A stretch of 64,000 bases of DNA from an uncultured Parabacteroides sp. (GCF_905196875.1 NZ_CAJJWO010000005.1:62001-126000), one strand, 5' to 3'; counted from the first letter of the stretch, positions 24,800 to 33,265 are shown. Translations and numbers: made by a program. The notes: generated by a model not told the origin, from the sequence alone.

Positions 24800-27046
24800 T
24801 TATTCAGGTTCAGTACCATCATTTTGGATACAGCGAACTGTAAAACTATTTACCCGATTATCATAACGATCTGTCATAGTTGTAGATTTAACATCAACAC
24901 CCCATACATGTATAGAATTGCCTTTAGGAGTAGATGAATAATAAAAACCTTCTCTCCCCTGGTATTCTTGAATTGGTTTACCCTCATTAGTAATTCCACG
25001 ACGGGCAGCCAATGGTAAGATTAACCATTCGTTAGTATTTTTCCCCTGCATTTTTAAGAAATTATTTCCCGACTGACCATTTCCCATAATAGCTTTCCAT
25101 TCAGTAAATGTGGGTACACGCCAACCTTTAGGACAAGGGTCATATTTTGTTTTTTCCGGAGCATTTTCAGTTCCTGTATTCCACAATTGATTTGCCCATT
25201 TATACTCAGAGTTATCCATCTCATTACCAGAAGGATTGTCAGTATTTGCACCCTTTATTAACAACCAATTGTTCTGCATATTAGGACTTGTAGACTTTGA
25301 AATAATACATTTATTTTTCCACGTATCAAAATTATCTAAGTCATTCTTAGTTGGATAGGAATTTCCGGAGTATGTACTATTAGTCATTTCGTCAGCATTA
25401 GCCGTATTAGGCACACCATCTTTACGCCCCCACTGGAATAAATTTCCACAGGTACCAGTTATGTTACCCGTGGTCGGAACTGAAGTTGGAATACTAGTCG
25501 CTCCCACATTCACCGGAGCCCAATACCTTCCATCCTTCATCAAAACAGGTTTAGCAGTCGTTCCTTCATAATTTGGTAAACTTCGGATAATTATCGTATC
25601 CCCAACGCTTTTATTATTCGAATTATGAATATTCAAAACAATATCGACAGGAACTTTAGTCGTTGCCTGATAAGGGATTGTTACCGTATACGAAGTTGTT
25701 ACAATTGGTTTATCATCAGCAATTGCAGGAACACGATTAATTGTAGGTTTATCAATTCCACCTACCGAAAGTCCACTTTTATCATACAAAAATTTCACTT
25801 CTGGTTCTGTCTCCGTATTTCCTGTTGTGGTAAATGTAAAGGTCGCTTCTTCTGTTGCATTGGTTATATCTATTATGTTTTTCGTCCCGTTCCAGACCAT
25901 ACCCGCCTTTGTTAAAGCCGTTTCCTCTGATGTGATATTAAATTCAGCTTTCGGAAAAGAAGGCTTTACACGTATCTCTTCTCCTTCGTTCCAATCAGCC
26001 ACAACAACATCAAAATTAACATCTACCCTGTCGGGAGCCGGGTTGATATTGATCTGATATCGATGATTACGAGCTAACGGGATCGGCGTACCGGCTACAT
26101 CTATTTTTTTGAAATCGACAAGTTTAGTAATTGTAACACCTCCTAATGTTCCCTCTATCTGAATAGCCGTAGCTGTTGCCGGATCGTCATTCGCATTTTC
26201 ATAAGTATATATACTGTCTATTTTCTGGTAGGTAGCATAACCCTCTTCTTCCACTAATTCCACTTTACTTCCGAACGGAAAAATATCTGTAGACATAATT
26301 ACAGTTTCTTTCTGGTCGGGAACCAAAGATACGCCAATTCGCGGACGGACTAAGCGGGCTGATTTCAAATCAAAATTCTTTTCTGCATTATCAGGATCAT
26401 AAGCATAGTTGCGAATATCAATGCGTGAAACCAAACGTTCCATTGTAAAAGTCTCTATTACCGAACCGCCACCACTCATCATTGCCGTCGACTCCCATGA
26501 TTTTATGACTTGTCCAGCATACATAAGTAATGGTGCTGTTGCATTCTTATTTTGTCCTGCCAAGGTCGTTACCTGTTGAAGTTCTTCCCAGGTTGTAACA
26601 GCCTTTAAAACATCAGTCAACTCATTTGCTTCATAATTAGCTATCACGACCACTTCGGGATTTTTCCAGCCATCACTGCGATGGCGGATAGAAGCCTTGT
26701 ACTTGCCTGCCTGATCAGGAATAGCAATCAAAGGCTCGTTCAGTCCTTCAGCGGCACCCACTTCTTCTGTACTGAAATATTTACCAAATGTTCCGGCACC
26801 CTGTTCGTCTGCTTCCGTATGTACAAAAAAGGCGACACTACTGATTTCTTTTTCACTAGGGAAAGAAACGTCAGTCAGCACATCTCCTTCCGCTTTCGTC
26901 CCAGTATTCAACGGTAAATCCATTGTCAAAGTAAGTTTACCATACCCTGGTTCCACATAATCCGTATTACGGTTTACTTCCTCTTCATTGCATGATACCA
27001 GAAAACCAGTTAAAAGCAATGATAACAGTATTATATTGTATTTCAT
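24800..27046 (-). CDS. Fimbrillin-family lipoprotein with C-terminal FISUMP domain
   Basis: 748 aa. Lipoprotein signal LLTGFLVSC (Cys near 19), typical for type V pilins, which are lipidated, cut and polymerised at the surface. N-terminal half looks like the Mfa1/FimA-like fimbrillin fold (KLTLTMDLP, ERLVSRIDIRNYAYDP, LARNHRYQININ). C-terminal third is a FISUMP major-paralogous domain: WAPVNVGAT, NLFQWGRKDG, YDPCPKGWRVPTFTEWK, FYYSSTPKG, FTVRCIQND. The FISUMP end suggests a tip subunit or adhesin rather than the shaft. Last fimbrial gene of the operon. Binding partner unknown. Confidence 0.85.
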   Translation of the reverse strand: MKYNIILLSLLLTGFLVSCNEEEVNRNTDYVEPGYGKLTLTMDLPLNTGTKAEGDVLTDVSFPSEKEISSVAFFVHTEADEQGAGTFGKYFSTEEVGAAEGLNEPLIAIPDQAGKYKASIRHRSDGWKNPEVVVIANYEANELTDVLKAVTTWEELQQVTTLAGQNKNATAPLLMYAGQVIKSWESTAMMSGGGSVIETFTMERLVSRIDIRNYAYDPDNAEKNFDLKSARLVRPRIGVSLVPDQKETVIMSTDIFPFGSKVELVEEEGYATYQKIDSIYTYENANDDPATATAIQIEGTLGGVTITKLVDFKKIDVAGTPIPLARNHRYQININPAPDRVDVNFDVVVADWNEGEEIRVKPSFPKAEFNITSEETALTKAGMVWNGTKNIIDITNATEEATFTFTTTGNTETEPEVKFLYDKSGLSVGGIDKPTINRVPAIADDKPIVTTSYTVTIPYQATTKVPVDIVLNIHNSNNKSVGDTIIIRSLPNYEGTTAKPVLMKDGRYWAPVNVGATSIPTSVPTTGNITGTCGNLFQWGRKDGVPNTANADEMTNSTYSGNSYPTKNDLDNFDTWKNKCIISKSTSPNMQNNWLLIKGANTDNPSGNEMDNSEYKWANQLWNTGTENAPEKTKYDPCPKGWRVPTFTEWKAIMGNGQSGNNFLKMQGKNTNEWLILPLAARRGITNEGKPIQEYQGREGFYYSSTPKGNSIHVWGVDVKSTTMTDRYDNRVNSFTVRCIQNDGTEPE

Positions 27047-27069
27047 ATTTTATTCCTTTCCGTTTATTT

Positions 27070-29211
27070 TTATTCTATTTGCCCAGCCTCCTGTATAAAG
27101 GTGATCGACTGAGAGACATAATTATCTTTTTTATTCACGATCGTTACCGTTGCTGAACGTCTACTTGTAGTTCCATTAGCTGCGGCTTTGATATAGACAT
27201 TACCATTATAGGTTCCCGGAGTTAGAACGGGAGTAGTGGAAGAGCCATTCAACCAATCCGTCGCAGTCGTTGTATCTGTAAGATCATCCGGATTTCCATT
27301 ATAGGTAATGATACATTCCCAGGCAGTATTTGCTGCTACTGAAATTTTACGCATATTTCTGTGTGATTCATCACCTGCCGGTGCATCTGTAAAACCAGCT
27401 ACCGGAACTGTAACGTTACCAGTTGCATCCATATCATCACAACTCAAACGGATTGTCCCATAATCGGGAGCAGCCTGATTAACTGTAAAAGAGCGAGTGA
27501 TTTCAGTATTCGTTATTTTCAATTCTATTTTTTGTTCTCTTGGTGTATCTTTTGTAGTATTCTGATTAATCATCAAGGTCAATACATCATCGCTCTTTTG
27601 GGCTTTTACCCAATCATTCAGTACAGAACTGTTGGCTATTTCCCATCCTGTACCCGAAGCTGAGATATTCAAGGCTATACTAAACGTTTCATCATCTTCT
27701 GCATTCGATTTCAACCCCGGAACATTCAGAATATTATTGCTGAAAGAAATCCCTGCCATCCATTTAAAATCCGCAGTAATGTCGATATGGTTTTCCGCAG
27801 CAGTTGCGCCTTTCTGACGAACCACCAACGGTTGGCGAATGGAAGGACGAACCACATTTTGAACCATAACAATTGTTTCACGCATATTTTGACTCAGGTT
27901 ATCTTTAGTTGTTGTTATAGCGATATAATCTACCACATCTGGATTATCTGTTGTACTTTCTGTTTTTTTCTTCTCCACCGTAAGCCAGTCTACCGAAGTA
28001 TCTGTTACAAGTTCCCATTCGCTTCCTGATTCCACATCTATACGAATAGCCTCTGCTATCGTTGCCGCACCTACTGTAAGAGTATTATTTTCAAAAGCAA
28101 TATCTGCTTTCGGAGTAGGATCTGCTACCTCTTCACCCTCCACTGGAGCATCTTCCTCTTTCGGTTCATACTTCAAAACAATCGTTCCCAAATCAGGGGC
28201 GACATTTAAAGTATCGGCTATCTGCCATTCCTGTACACTCAACGTTGCTACCAACGTTCCCAAACCACGCTCTTCCACAACTACTTTATAACGATTGTTC
28301 GGATTTATCGTGATCGGTTGTTTGTTCTCATAATTCAACATCGGAACCTGAACGACCTGCACAGCCCCATCCGTACTTTTCCCGATCAATGTCAATTTTA
28401 CTTCACTTTTATGCATTTCAGTCGAATCCAACGGATAGAGATAAAACACACTATTTGTTTCACCTGCATTCGAATTTTCCAAGCTGCTAAAATCAATGAC
28501 AGGCAACTTCGCATAACGGGATGTACTGAACGGTGTTTCCGGAAAAACGGGACCTTCTTCCGGGACATTTTCCAAACCGACTTTCTGAATAACAAAACCG
28601 GTTGCCACTGCATCGTTCGATATATCGAAACGTGCCACCCGACGTATCAACGATACTTTGATACGACCTTTTACCGTAGACATAGTTGTATCACATATCG
28701 CACTCATCAGAACCGGACAACCTAACAAGTCAGTCTGTTTATTAGTCATTAGTTTTCGAAATGCCACCGTATCTGTTTCATGCAGACGGATTTCACTCAG
28801 CGACTGATGACTACGGCCGTTTGCCACAAAATAAAATGATTTTCGTTCTCCTTGGGTAATAGAGATTGTTGCCGTTTTATTCTCACCTGTAGCAGAAAGA
28901 TCAAAACTATTTTCTTCTGTTCCGCCACCACCACTACGGAATATCTCTTCCAACACCATTGATTTTGGTGTTTTGGAACTCAATGTATCCTCTCCAAACA
29001 CATAAATATCCAGTGTTTCCAGTTTGTTTTCCGCCTCACTAGCTATCGCTTTCGTGTAGGGCACTATCCCTTGCGAGGTCCCGGGAAAAACAAAAGATAT
29101 TCGTTGACCTTCAGCGTTTGCAGGAGCATCAGACCCCGGCAATTCCCCGTTTTCATTACAGGATGTGAGCAGAAAACCTGCTGCCATCAGCAATAAATAC
29201 TTGTTTCTCAT
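27070..29211 (-). CDS. Fimbrillin-like lipoprotein with BACON-type repeats
   Basis: 713 aa. Lipobox in LLLMAAGFLLTSC (Cys18). Residues about 30-335 form an Mfa-like fimbrillin part (ETLDIYVFGEDTL, GERKSFYFVANGR, VARFDISNDAVATG). After that come three to four beta-sandwich repeats of the BACON/Ig kind, each with a W-x-x-hydrophobic strand and a final NQ/RQ-x-G or QEAG: SGSEWELVTDTSVDWLTVEK ... VRQKGA; GTGWEIANSSVLNDWVK ... VNQAAP; NTAWECIITY ... IQEAGQIE. Probably surface-exposed minor or tip pilin binding glycan or mucin. Lies 23 bp before the FISUMP gene. Confidence 0.83.
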   Translation of the reverse strand: MRNKYLLLMAAGFLLTSCNENGELPGSDAPANAEGQRISFVFPGTSQGIVPYTKAIASEAENKLETLDIYVFGEDTLSSKTPKSMVLEEIFRSGGGGTEENSFDLSATGENKTATISITQGERKSFYFVANGRSHQSLSEIRLHETDTVAFRKLMTNKQTDLLGCPVLMSAICDTTMSTVKGRIKVSLIRRVARFDISNDAVATGFVIQKVGLENVPEEGPVFPETPFSTSRYAKLPVIDFSSLENSNAGETNSVFYLYPLDSTEMHKSEVKLTLIGKSTDGAVQVVQVPMLNYENKQPITINPNNRYKVVVEERGLGTLVATLSVQEWQIADTLNVAPDLGTIVLKYEPKEEDAPVEGEEVADPTPKADIAFENNTLTVGAATIAEAIRIDVESGSEWELVTDTSVDWLTVEKKKTESTTDNPDVVDYIAITTTKDNLSQNMRETIVMVQNVVRPSIRQPLVVRQKGATAAENHIDITADFKWMAGISFSNNILNVPGLKSNAEDDETFSIALNISASGTGWEIANSSVLNDWVKAQKSDDVLTLMINQNTTKDTPREQKIELKITNTEITRSFTVNQAAPDYGTIRLSCDDMDATGNVTVPVAGFTDAPAGDESHRNMRKISVAANTAWECIITYNGNPDDLTDTTTATDWLNGSSTTPVLTPGTYNGNVYIKAAANGTTSRRSATVTIVNKKDNYVSQSITFIQEAGQIE

Positions 29212-29278
29212 AACTTTTAAATTAAAATGTTTATATTTTGCAGTCTGTTTGCTGCGTTATTTTGCCCCAACTATTTTT

Positions 29279-30202
29279 TCAGCTCTCCGTACCAATTGTA
29301 CCTCCGTCTATCCAGTCACCGCTTATTGCGGCCGAAACATTCACATTACCATCTTTATCTATTTCCATCAGGAGATTAAACTCTTGACAAAGATTGTAAT
29401 CCAGATCGATATGCATTGTATGGAAATATTTATACAGATCGATCTCGCGCGTAATCGCTTTATCTGCCGCCCAAAGGCAAAATATCGGATGATCGTTATT
29501 GTGTAAACGGTAGGTGACAAAGCAGCCATTGATTTCATGGGAAATATCCATTTTCGCTCTTGTTTCATGTCTGACTTTCGTTACCTTGTCCGGTCGTCCA
29601 GGTATATGAACATTTTTCCCTGCCTGGTTCTTTTCCATATATTCTGGTTGGAAACTGTAAATGGGAGAAAGCCCAGAGAGTGTCATGCGAAAATTTCCAC
29701 TGTTAACAGGTGGTGTTTCCTTCCATTTTACTGTTACTCCTAGCTTTAAATGACAATGTAATAAGTCGATACGACTTCGGGTAAAGCCGATACTTTCGAC
29801 CGTAAATGGATGATAACTATAAAACAAAGGCTCTGTATCTGCTTCCGTATCTGTCAACAGGCACATTTCCGAAAGATATGTTTTCCCAATTTCTATTTTA
29901 TTCGCTTGGCTTAATGAGTCTATATTTGCCCAGGTTAGCAATGTATACTTACCCGGCGGCAGACTAAATGTACTAGTTGTACTCATTTTTGCCGAACGAT
30001 TGATTATATCACAAAGAAGGCCATGCTCATCAAAGAGATATTCACGAAACGTATAAATGTAGAATGGTAATTCGCTTTGCATACTATTGGTTGTGTACCA
30101 GTATTCCAATTTGACATTATACGGACACTCTGCCAGTTCGCCGTCAATGTTACAACCGGTAAGAACCAGAAAGAACAGGGACAAGAGATTTATAAATTTC
30201 AT
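29279..30202 (-). CDS. FimB/Mfa2-family fimbrial anchor lipoprotein
   Basis: 307 aa from the ATG at 30202 (MKFINLLSLFFLVLTGC, lipidated Cys17); an in-frame ATG at 30235 would bury the signal. The start CNIDGELAECPYNVKLEYWY and later LPPGKYTLLTWANI, RSRIDLLHCHLKLGVTVKW fit the Mfa2/FimB family, which anchors and length-limits type V fimbriae in the outer membrane. ATG overlaps the stop of the DUF3868 gene by 4 bp (ATGA). Confidence 0.85.
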   Translation of the reverse strand: MKFINLLSLFFLVLTGCNIDGELAECPYNVKLEYWYTTNSMQSELPFYIYTFREYLFDEHGLLCDIINRSAKMSTTSTFSLPPGKYTLLTWANIDSLSQANKIEIGKTYLSEMCLLTDTEADTEPLFYSYHPFTVESIGFTRSRIDLLHCHLKLGVTVKWKETPPVNSGNFRMTLSGLSPIYSFQPEYMEKNQAGKNVHIPGRPDKVTKVRHETRAKMDISHEINGCFVTYRLHNNDHPIFCLWAADKAITREIDLYKYFHTMHIDLDYNLCQEFNLLMEIDKDGNVNVSAAISGDWIDGGTIGTES

Positions 30203-30735
30203 GGCTCGCCTCCTTTCCCTATCTCTCCGATACAAGGATCGGGAAGATGTATGTCTTCGGTTAAAACATTATCGGAAAGTCTGGTTTCTGTGCAACAATC
30301 CTTGCCTGTTTGTCGCAGGCAGAGGGAGGCATGACGCATCCAACCGGCGTAAGGGAGACTTACTTTATATTGCAGGGTATAAGTCTTTTTTTCATTCAGA
30401 CCGACTAGACGCGTATAAGGTTTTACGAGACACATGCGCGGATCGATCAATTCTTCGCGCCGGTCGAAGCGATAACGCTGACGGCCATAGAGGATAACTG
30501 ACGGAAGTGTAACATTCTTGTTGCTTTTACAAAGATAAGGCGTCAAACTCAAGCTACGCTCCGTTGGGAGTTGGATACCGCGGATGGTGATCTTCATTTC
30601 TATACGGACACTGTCGTCGCGGATCATCATACTCTGCGGGGTAAAAAGGATACTCCGCGTCTGAGATGAGGCAGCCTGGATGAATAAGAACAATAAAGCA
30701 GTCCAAAAACAGTATTTACCTTTTTTCTTCCCCAT
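30199..30735 (-). CDS. DUF3868 protein of the fimbrial locus
   Basis: 178 aa. Signal peptide (CFWTALLFLFIQAASSQ). Beta-rich domain with LFTPQSMMIRDDSVRIEMKI and LTPYLCKSNKNVTLPSVILY, then RYRFDRREELID and YTLQYKVSLPYAGWMRHASL, as in DUF3868, found next to DUF3575 in Bacteroidales fimbrial loci. Four Cys (CLVKPY, SLCLRQTGKDCC) may make disulfides. Probably periplasmic or outer-membrane assembly factor; here without the C-terminal OmpA-like domain that longer relatives carry. Confidence 0.8.
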   Translation of the reverse strand: MGKKKGKYCFWTALLFLFIQAASSQTRSILFTPQSMMIRDDSVRIEMKITIRGIQLPTERSLSLTPYLCKSNKNVTLPSVILYGRQRYRFDRREELIDPRMCLVKPYTRLVGLNEKKTYTLQYKVSLPYAGWMRHASLCLRQTGKDCCTETRLSDNVLTEDIHLPDPCIGEIGKGGEP

Positions 30736-30736
30736 A

Positions 30737-31327
30737 TCAGTGTATTATATATATGAAAGAAACACCCAGTCGAGTAGGCCCTACAAAATGACGTTTGTAT
30801 CTTCCTACAAGCTCCGCACACTCCGTACATACATATGTATTGTATTCCAGATAAGTATATCCCACTCCCAGCGACAATTCCAATCCCCAACGTCCGCCAA
30901 TGGCAAAATGATAACCATACGAAAAGCCTCCCCCGTAAAGTTCTCCCCGATAGGTGTACTCTTTCAGTCCGGGGATAAAAGGTATCTGTCCGATATTATA
31001 ATGACCATAATGCCCATGTATCCCGAAGAAGTGCCCCTCGAAACTTTTGCAAGGCCAGTAACGCACTTCAGGCTGCACCAGATAATGCCGCAACGTCATT
31101 TCATCCGGGAAGAAAGTCCACGCGTTATAACTTCCTGAAAGGTTCAATGTCAGCTTTTTAGATAAAGCTATTTCCAGCTCGGCATTCGGCGTAGAAGTCA
31201 GCCACCATGACACATTCGTCCCTATCCCTACCTGCTGCCCTTTAGATGTTAAGGACAACGATAGCAGCAACAAGGCTAAAAACGTGGCTCGCAACTGGAG
31301 TTCTTTTCTTTCTTCCGATCTTTTCAT
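30737..31327 (-). CDS. DUF3575 outer-membrane protein, first gene of the fimbrial operon
   Basis: 196 aa from the ATG at 31327 (MKRSEERKELQL), preferred because the upstream part of the frame lies inside the left recombination site. Signal peptide ends near TSKGQ. Pattern GTNVSWWLTSTPNAELEIAL, FFPDEMTLRHYLVQPEVRYW, FFGIHGHYGHYN and GLELSLGVGYTYLEYNTY is the DUF3575 eight-strand barrel common at the head of type V fimbrial loci. The left inverted site ends 17 bp upstream, so expression depends on which way the invertible promoter points. Confidence 0.85.
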   Translation of the reverse strand: MKRSEERKELQLRATFLALLLLSLSLTSKGQQVGIGTNVSWWLTSTPNAELEIALSKKLTLNLSGSYNAWTFFPDEMTLRHYLVQPEVRYWPCKSFEGHFFGIHGHYGHYNIGQIPFIPGLKEYTYRGELYGGGFSYGYHFAIGGRWGLELSLGVGYTYLEYNTYVCTECAELVGRYKRHFVGPTRLGVSFIYIIH

Positions 31328-31344
31328 TCCTATTTCCCTATACA

Positions 31345-31377
31345 AGATGTCTGATTCCTTGTAAGAATCGGACATCT
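31345..31377. repeat. Left recombination site of the invertible promoter (IRL, 13-7-13)
   Basis: 13-bp arm AGATGTCTGATTC (31345-31357), 7-bp spacer CTTGTAA (31358-31364), 13-bp inverted arm GAATCGGACATCT (31365-31377), one mismatch between arms. This is the layout of a tyrosine-recombinase core site. The whole 33 bp recurs inverted at 31586-31618 with one difference. Confidence 0.92.
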
Positions 31378-31473
31378 AAAAATGGAAAGAGAATATTTGC
31401 TGAATTTCAGATATTTAAGGAGGAACTATTTAAGAAAATTGAGCGATTGGAGAACTGTTTTTATTCGGATTAG
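31378..31473 (+). other. Stored alternative 3' end for the recombinase
   Basis: Reading in frame out of IRL on the plus strand gives SKNGKRIFAEFQIFKEELF, then KKIERLENCFYSD and TAG at 31471-31473. The recombinase gene reads the identical IR sequence in the same frame (KCLIPCKNRTS) at the right site. If the segment inverts, the recombinase loses its present tail NGCLMMTP (8 aa) and gains these 31 residues, a charged, amphipathic helix-like tail (344 aa becomes 367 aa). Confidence 0.75.
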
Positions 31474-31507
31474 ATTATAAAGTCTTTTTTATTTTTTCAC
31501 ATTTTCC

Positions 31508-31537
31508 TTGTTTATTGTAGAATAACATGTACATTTG
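31508..31537 (+). promoter_or_regulatory. Promoter inside the invertible segment
   Basis: TTG (31508-31510), 19-base spacer, TACATTTG (31530-31537): exact Bacteroidetes consensus. Faces the 3' end of the recombinase in this orientation. Confidence 0.82.
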
Positions 31538-31558
31538 CAGACAGATAGCCTGTGTTTT

Positions 31559-32593
31559 TCATGGGGTCATCATTAAACAACCATTAGATGTCCGATTCTT
31601 ACAAGGAATCAGACATTTTTTATTTTTACTCTTTCCTTTCTTTTTACCTTTCATTGATTTTCCGCGAATAAACGAATTCAACATATCTTCATTGGTTTCA
31701 TCAATCAGATGTGAAGGCATCCCTTTCATATACGTTTTTGTCACCCGCTCCGAGCTATGCCCCAATGCCTGGCTAATGATCGATGTTGCCGTACCGCAGG
31801 CTTCCACCAGTGTTGCCCAAGTATGGCGTGCCACGTAAGTGGTTAACGGGATAAAGAATTTCAGATCTTCACCCACTGCACGCAGGTTGCGGTTGACTTG
31901 GCGAAGGGCACTCTGTTCGGATACTTCCTTTTCACTCTTGTAGCGGTTGTAGTGGAGGAAAGGAAAAAGATACGGACTGCTTTCTTCTGCATACCGTTCG
32001 GCCAACTCCTGTAACTCCGGAATAATCTTGACACGCAGCGGCATATCCGTTTTACTACGGCTGTAATTGATATATCCCCCGTAGAAGTCGCTTTTCTTCA
32101 AATTAAAAAGATCTACGAAACACATTCCCCGGGCATAAAACAGGAACATAAAAATATCGCGGGCACGAGCTTTCTCGCCTGTCAGCTCCGCATCACGCAG
32201 CAGACAAACATCCTCCTTTGATAATGCCCGCTTGATTGTGGGCGGCACTACGATTGCGTTGGATTTGAACGGGTACTCCTCCGGCTCCCCGATCCGATAC
32301 TGTTTCAGGGCTTTATTATAAACTGCTCGCAGCGTACGAAAATAGCAGTTGACACTGCCCGCCGAAAGATGGTCCGTTTCCTGCATATAACTGACATAAT
32401 CGGATACCCACTCACTTGTAACATTCTCCAGATAAAAACAATCAGAACTTTCACCTATAAAACGGCGAACCGACTGCATCGTACTCCGATAGCTGGCTGC
32501 CGTAAACCGTTTTTCACTCTCATTCAAATACCTGATCTGTTGCTGGAAATAATGATCCAACAACAGAATTCCTTTCTTTTCTCGACTTTTCAT
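31559..32593 (-). CDS. Tyrosine recombinase, probable invertase of the fimbrial promoter
   Basis: 344 aa. N-terminal SAM-like DNA-binding domain (about 15-105, TAASYRSTMQSVRRFIGE, SVNCYFRTLRAVYNKAL) and catalytic domain with Arg155 (FYARGMCFVDL), Lys181 (SRSKTDMPLRV), Arg256 (YVARHTWATLVEA), His279 (LGHSSERV) and nucleophile Tyr288 (KTYMKGM). Related to Bacteroides DNA invertases and conjugative-element integrases. Beyond Tyr288 is a Lys-rich tail (GKSMKGKKKGKSKNKK), then 11 codons that are the right recombination site, then NGCLMMTP. Inversion would exchange this last part. A dyad-rich 670-bp region lies upstream. Confidence 0.93.
   Translation of the reverse strand: MKSREKKGILLLDHYFQQQIRYLNESEKRFTAASYRSTMQSVRRFIGESSDCFYLENVTSEWVSDYVSYMQETDHLSAGSVNCYFRTLRAVYNKALKQYRIGEPEEYPFKSNAIVVPPTIKRALSKEDVCLLRDAELTGEKARARDIFMFLFYARGMCFVDLFNLKKSDFYGGYINYSRSKTDMPLRVKIIPELQELAERYAEESSPYLFPFLHYNRYKSEKEVSEQSALRQVNRNLRAVGEDLKFFIPLTTYVARHTWATLVEACGTATSIISQALGHSSERVTKTYMKGMPSHLIDETNEDMLNSFIRGKSMKGKKKGKSKNKKCLIPCKNRTSNGCLMMTP
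31586..31618. repeat. Right recombination site (IRR), inside the recombinase 3' end
   Basis: Arms AGATGTCCGATTC and GAATCAGACATTT around spacer TTACAAG: reverse complement of IRL except one outermost-arm base. On the minus strand it is exactly 11 codons (K326 to S336) of the recombinase. Confidence 0.92.
31586..31627 (+). terminator. Terminator-like hairpin formed by IRR plus T-run
   Basis: The dyad of IRR (13-bp arms, 7-nt loop) is followed on the plus strand by TTTTTTATTTTT. Transcripts from the invertible promoter in the OFF orientation should stop here, before running antisense through the recombinase. IRL has no T-run on its outer side, so ON transcripts could pass. Confidence 0.6.
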
Positions 32594-33265
32594 TTATTTA
32601 TCGTTTTCGTGTTTTTACTCTCCAAATGTCAGGATTTTGGATTTTTTACTAACAGGGATACAGACGTTTTGGTTGCTTCCGGACAAAATAAGGGGAATTT
32701 TACGAGGTTTTCAAAGGGGCTACCAGAAATCATCCGAATGATTTTTTAATTCTTCCGTATATTTCAGGGAAAACATCCGGTAGTTTGGCATGAACTATGC
32801 AGATGAATTTTGGAATTCATTCGGATGATTTTTTTAATAGTCAGGAAAAAGGCATAAAACAGGAAAATACCAAGAGTATAAAAGAGAAAAAAAGATTATT
32901 TTATTCCGATCGGTGATAAAAGTGGAATCGTTTTGTAGTAACAATATTTCAGTCATAGCAAAATATTACTAACACTCAAAAAAAACATCCGAAAGATTTT
33001 CAAATATAGGGACAGAGTGATCAACAAACGACCTGACAACAACAATCTGCTATATCCCAACTCGTCAGGAACAGATTATTCTAAAAAATCCGGAGAATGT
33101 CTTAATACAGTACAAGGAATGCATAGGTTTAATGACATTTTGTCAAAATAACAAAATAACATGAACTACATATATCTAAAAATCAAATATTTGAATATCT
33201 TTGAAAACTGAGAAAAACATCTCAGATCATTCATATAAAAAACATTGATAAAATAAAAAGGTTAG
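32594..33265. other. Long AT-rich intergenic region with CATCCGAA dyads
   Basis: 672 bp between the recombinase and the HA-repeat gene. AAATCATCCGAATGA (32727-32741) and its exact reverse complement (32817-32831) form a 15-bp inverted repeat 75 bp apart; the first copy is itself a dyad (AATCAT-CCGA-ATGATT). Related ACATCCGAAAGATTTT lies at 32985-33000 and CATCCGG at 32774. These may be operators or accessory binding sites for control of the recombinase. No gene seen. A -7 box TATCTTTG for the next gene is at 33196-33203. Confidence 0.6.

Larger units (their letters stand above)
31378..31585. mobile_element. Invertible promoter segment (fimbrial phase switch)
   Basis: 208 bp between perfect-spacer inverted sites, beside a tyrosine recombinase and directly upstream of the fimbrial operon. 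Contains one canonical promoter (31508-31537) pointing right, away from the fimbriae, so this assembly is in the OFF state. After inversion the -7 box would map to about 31433-31426 on the minus strand, giving a leader of roughly 90 nt before the DUF3575 ATG. Invertible promoters of this kind are known in Bacteroidales; this one is inferred from sequence. Confidence 0.88.

Noticed and set aside
31246..31473. 75-codon plus-strand ORF as a separate gene
   Set aside because: Its first half is antisense to the DUF3575 signal region and has no family pattern; only the part after the left site makes sense, as the stored recombinase tail.
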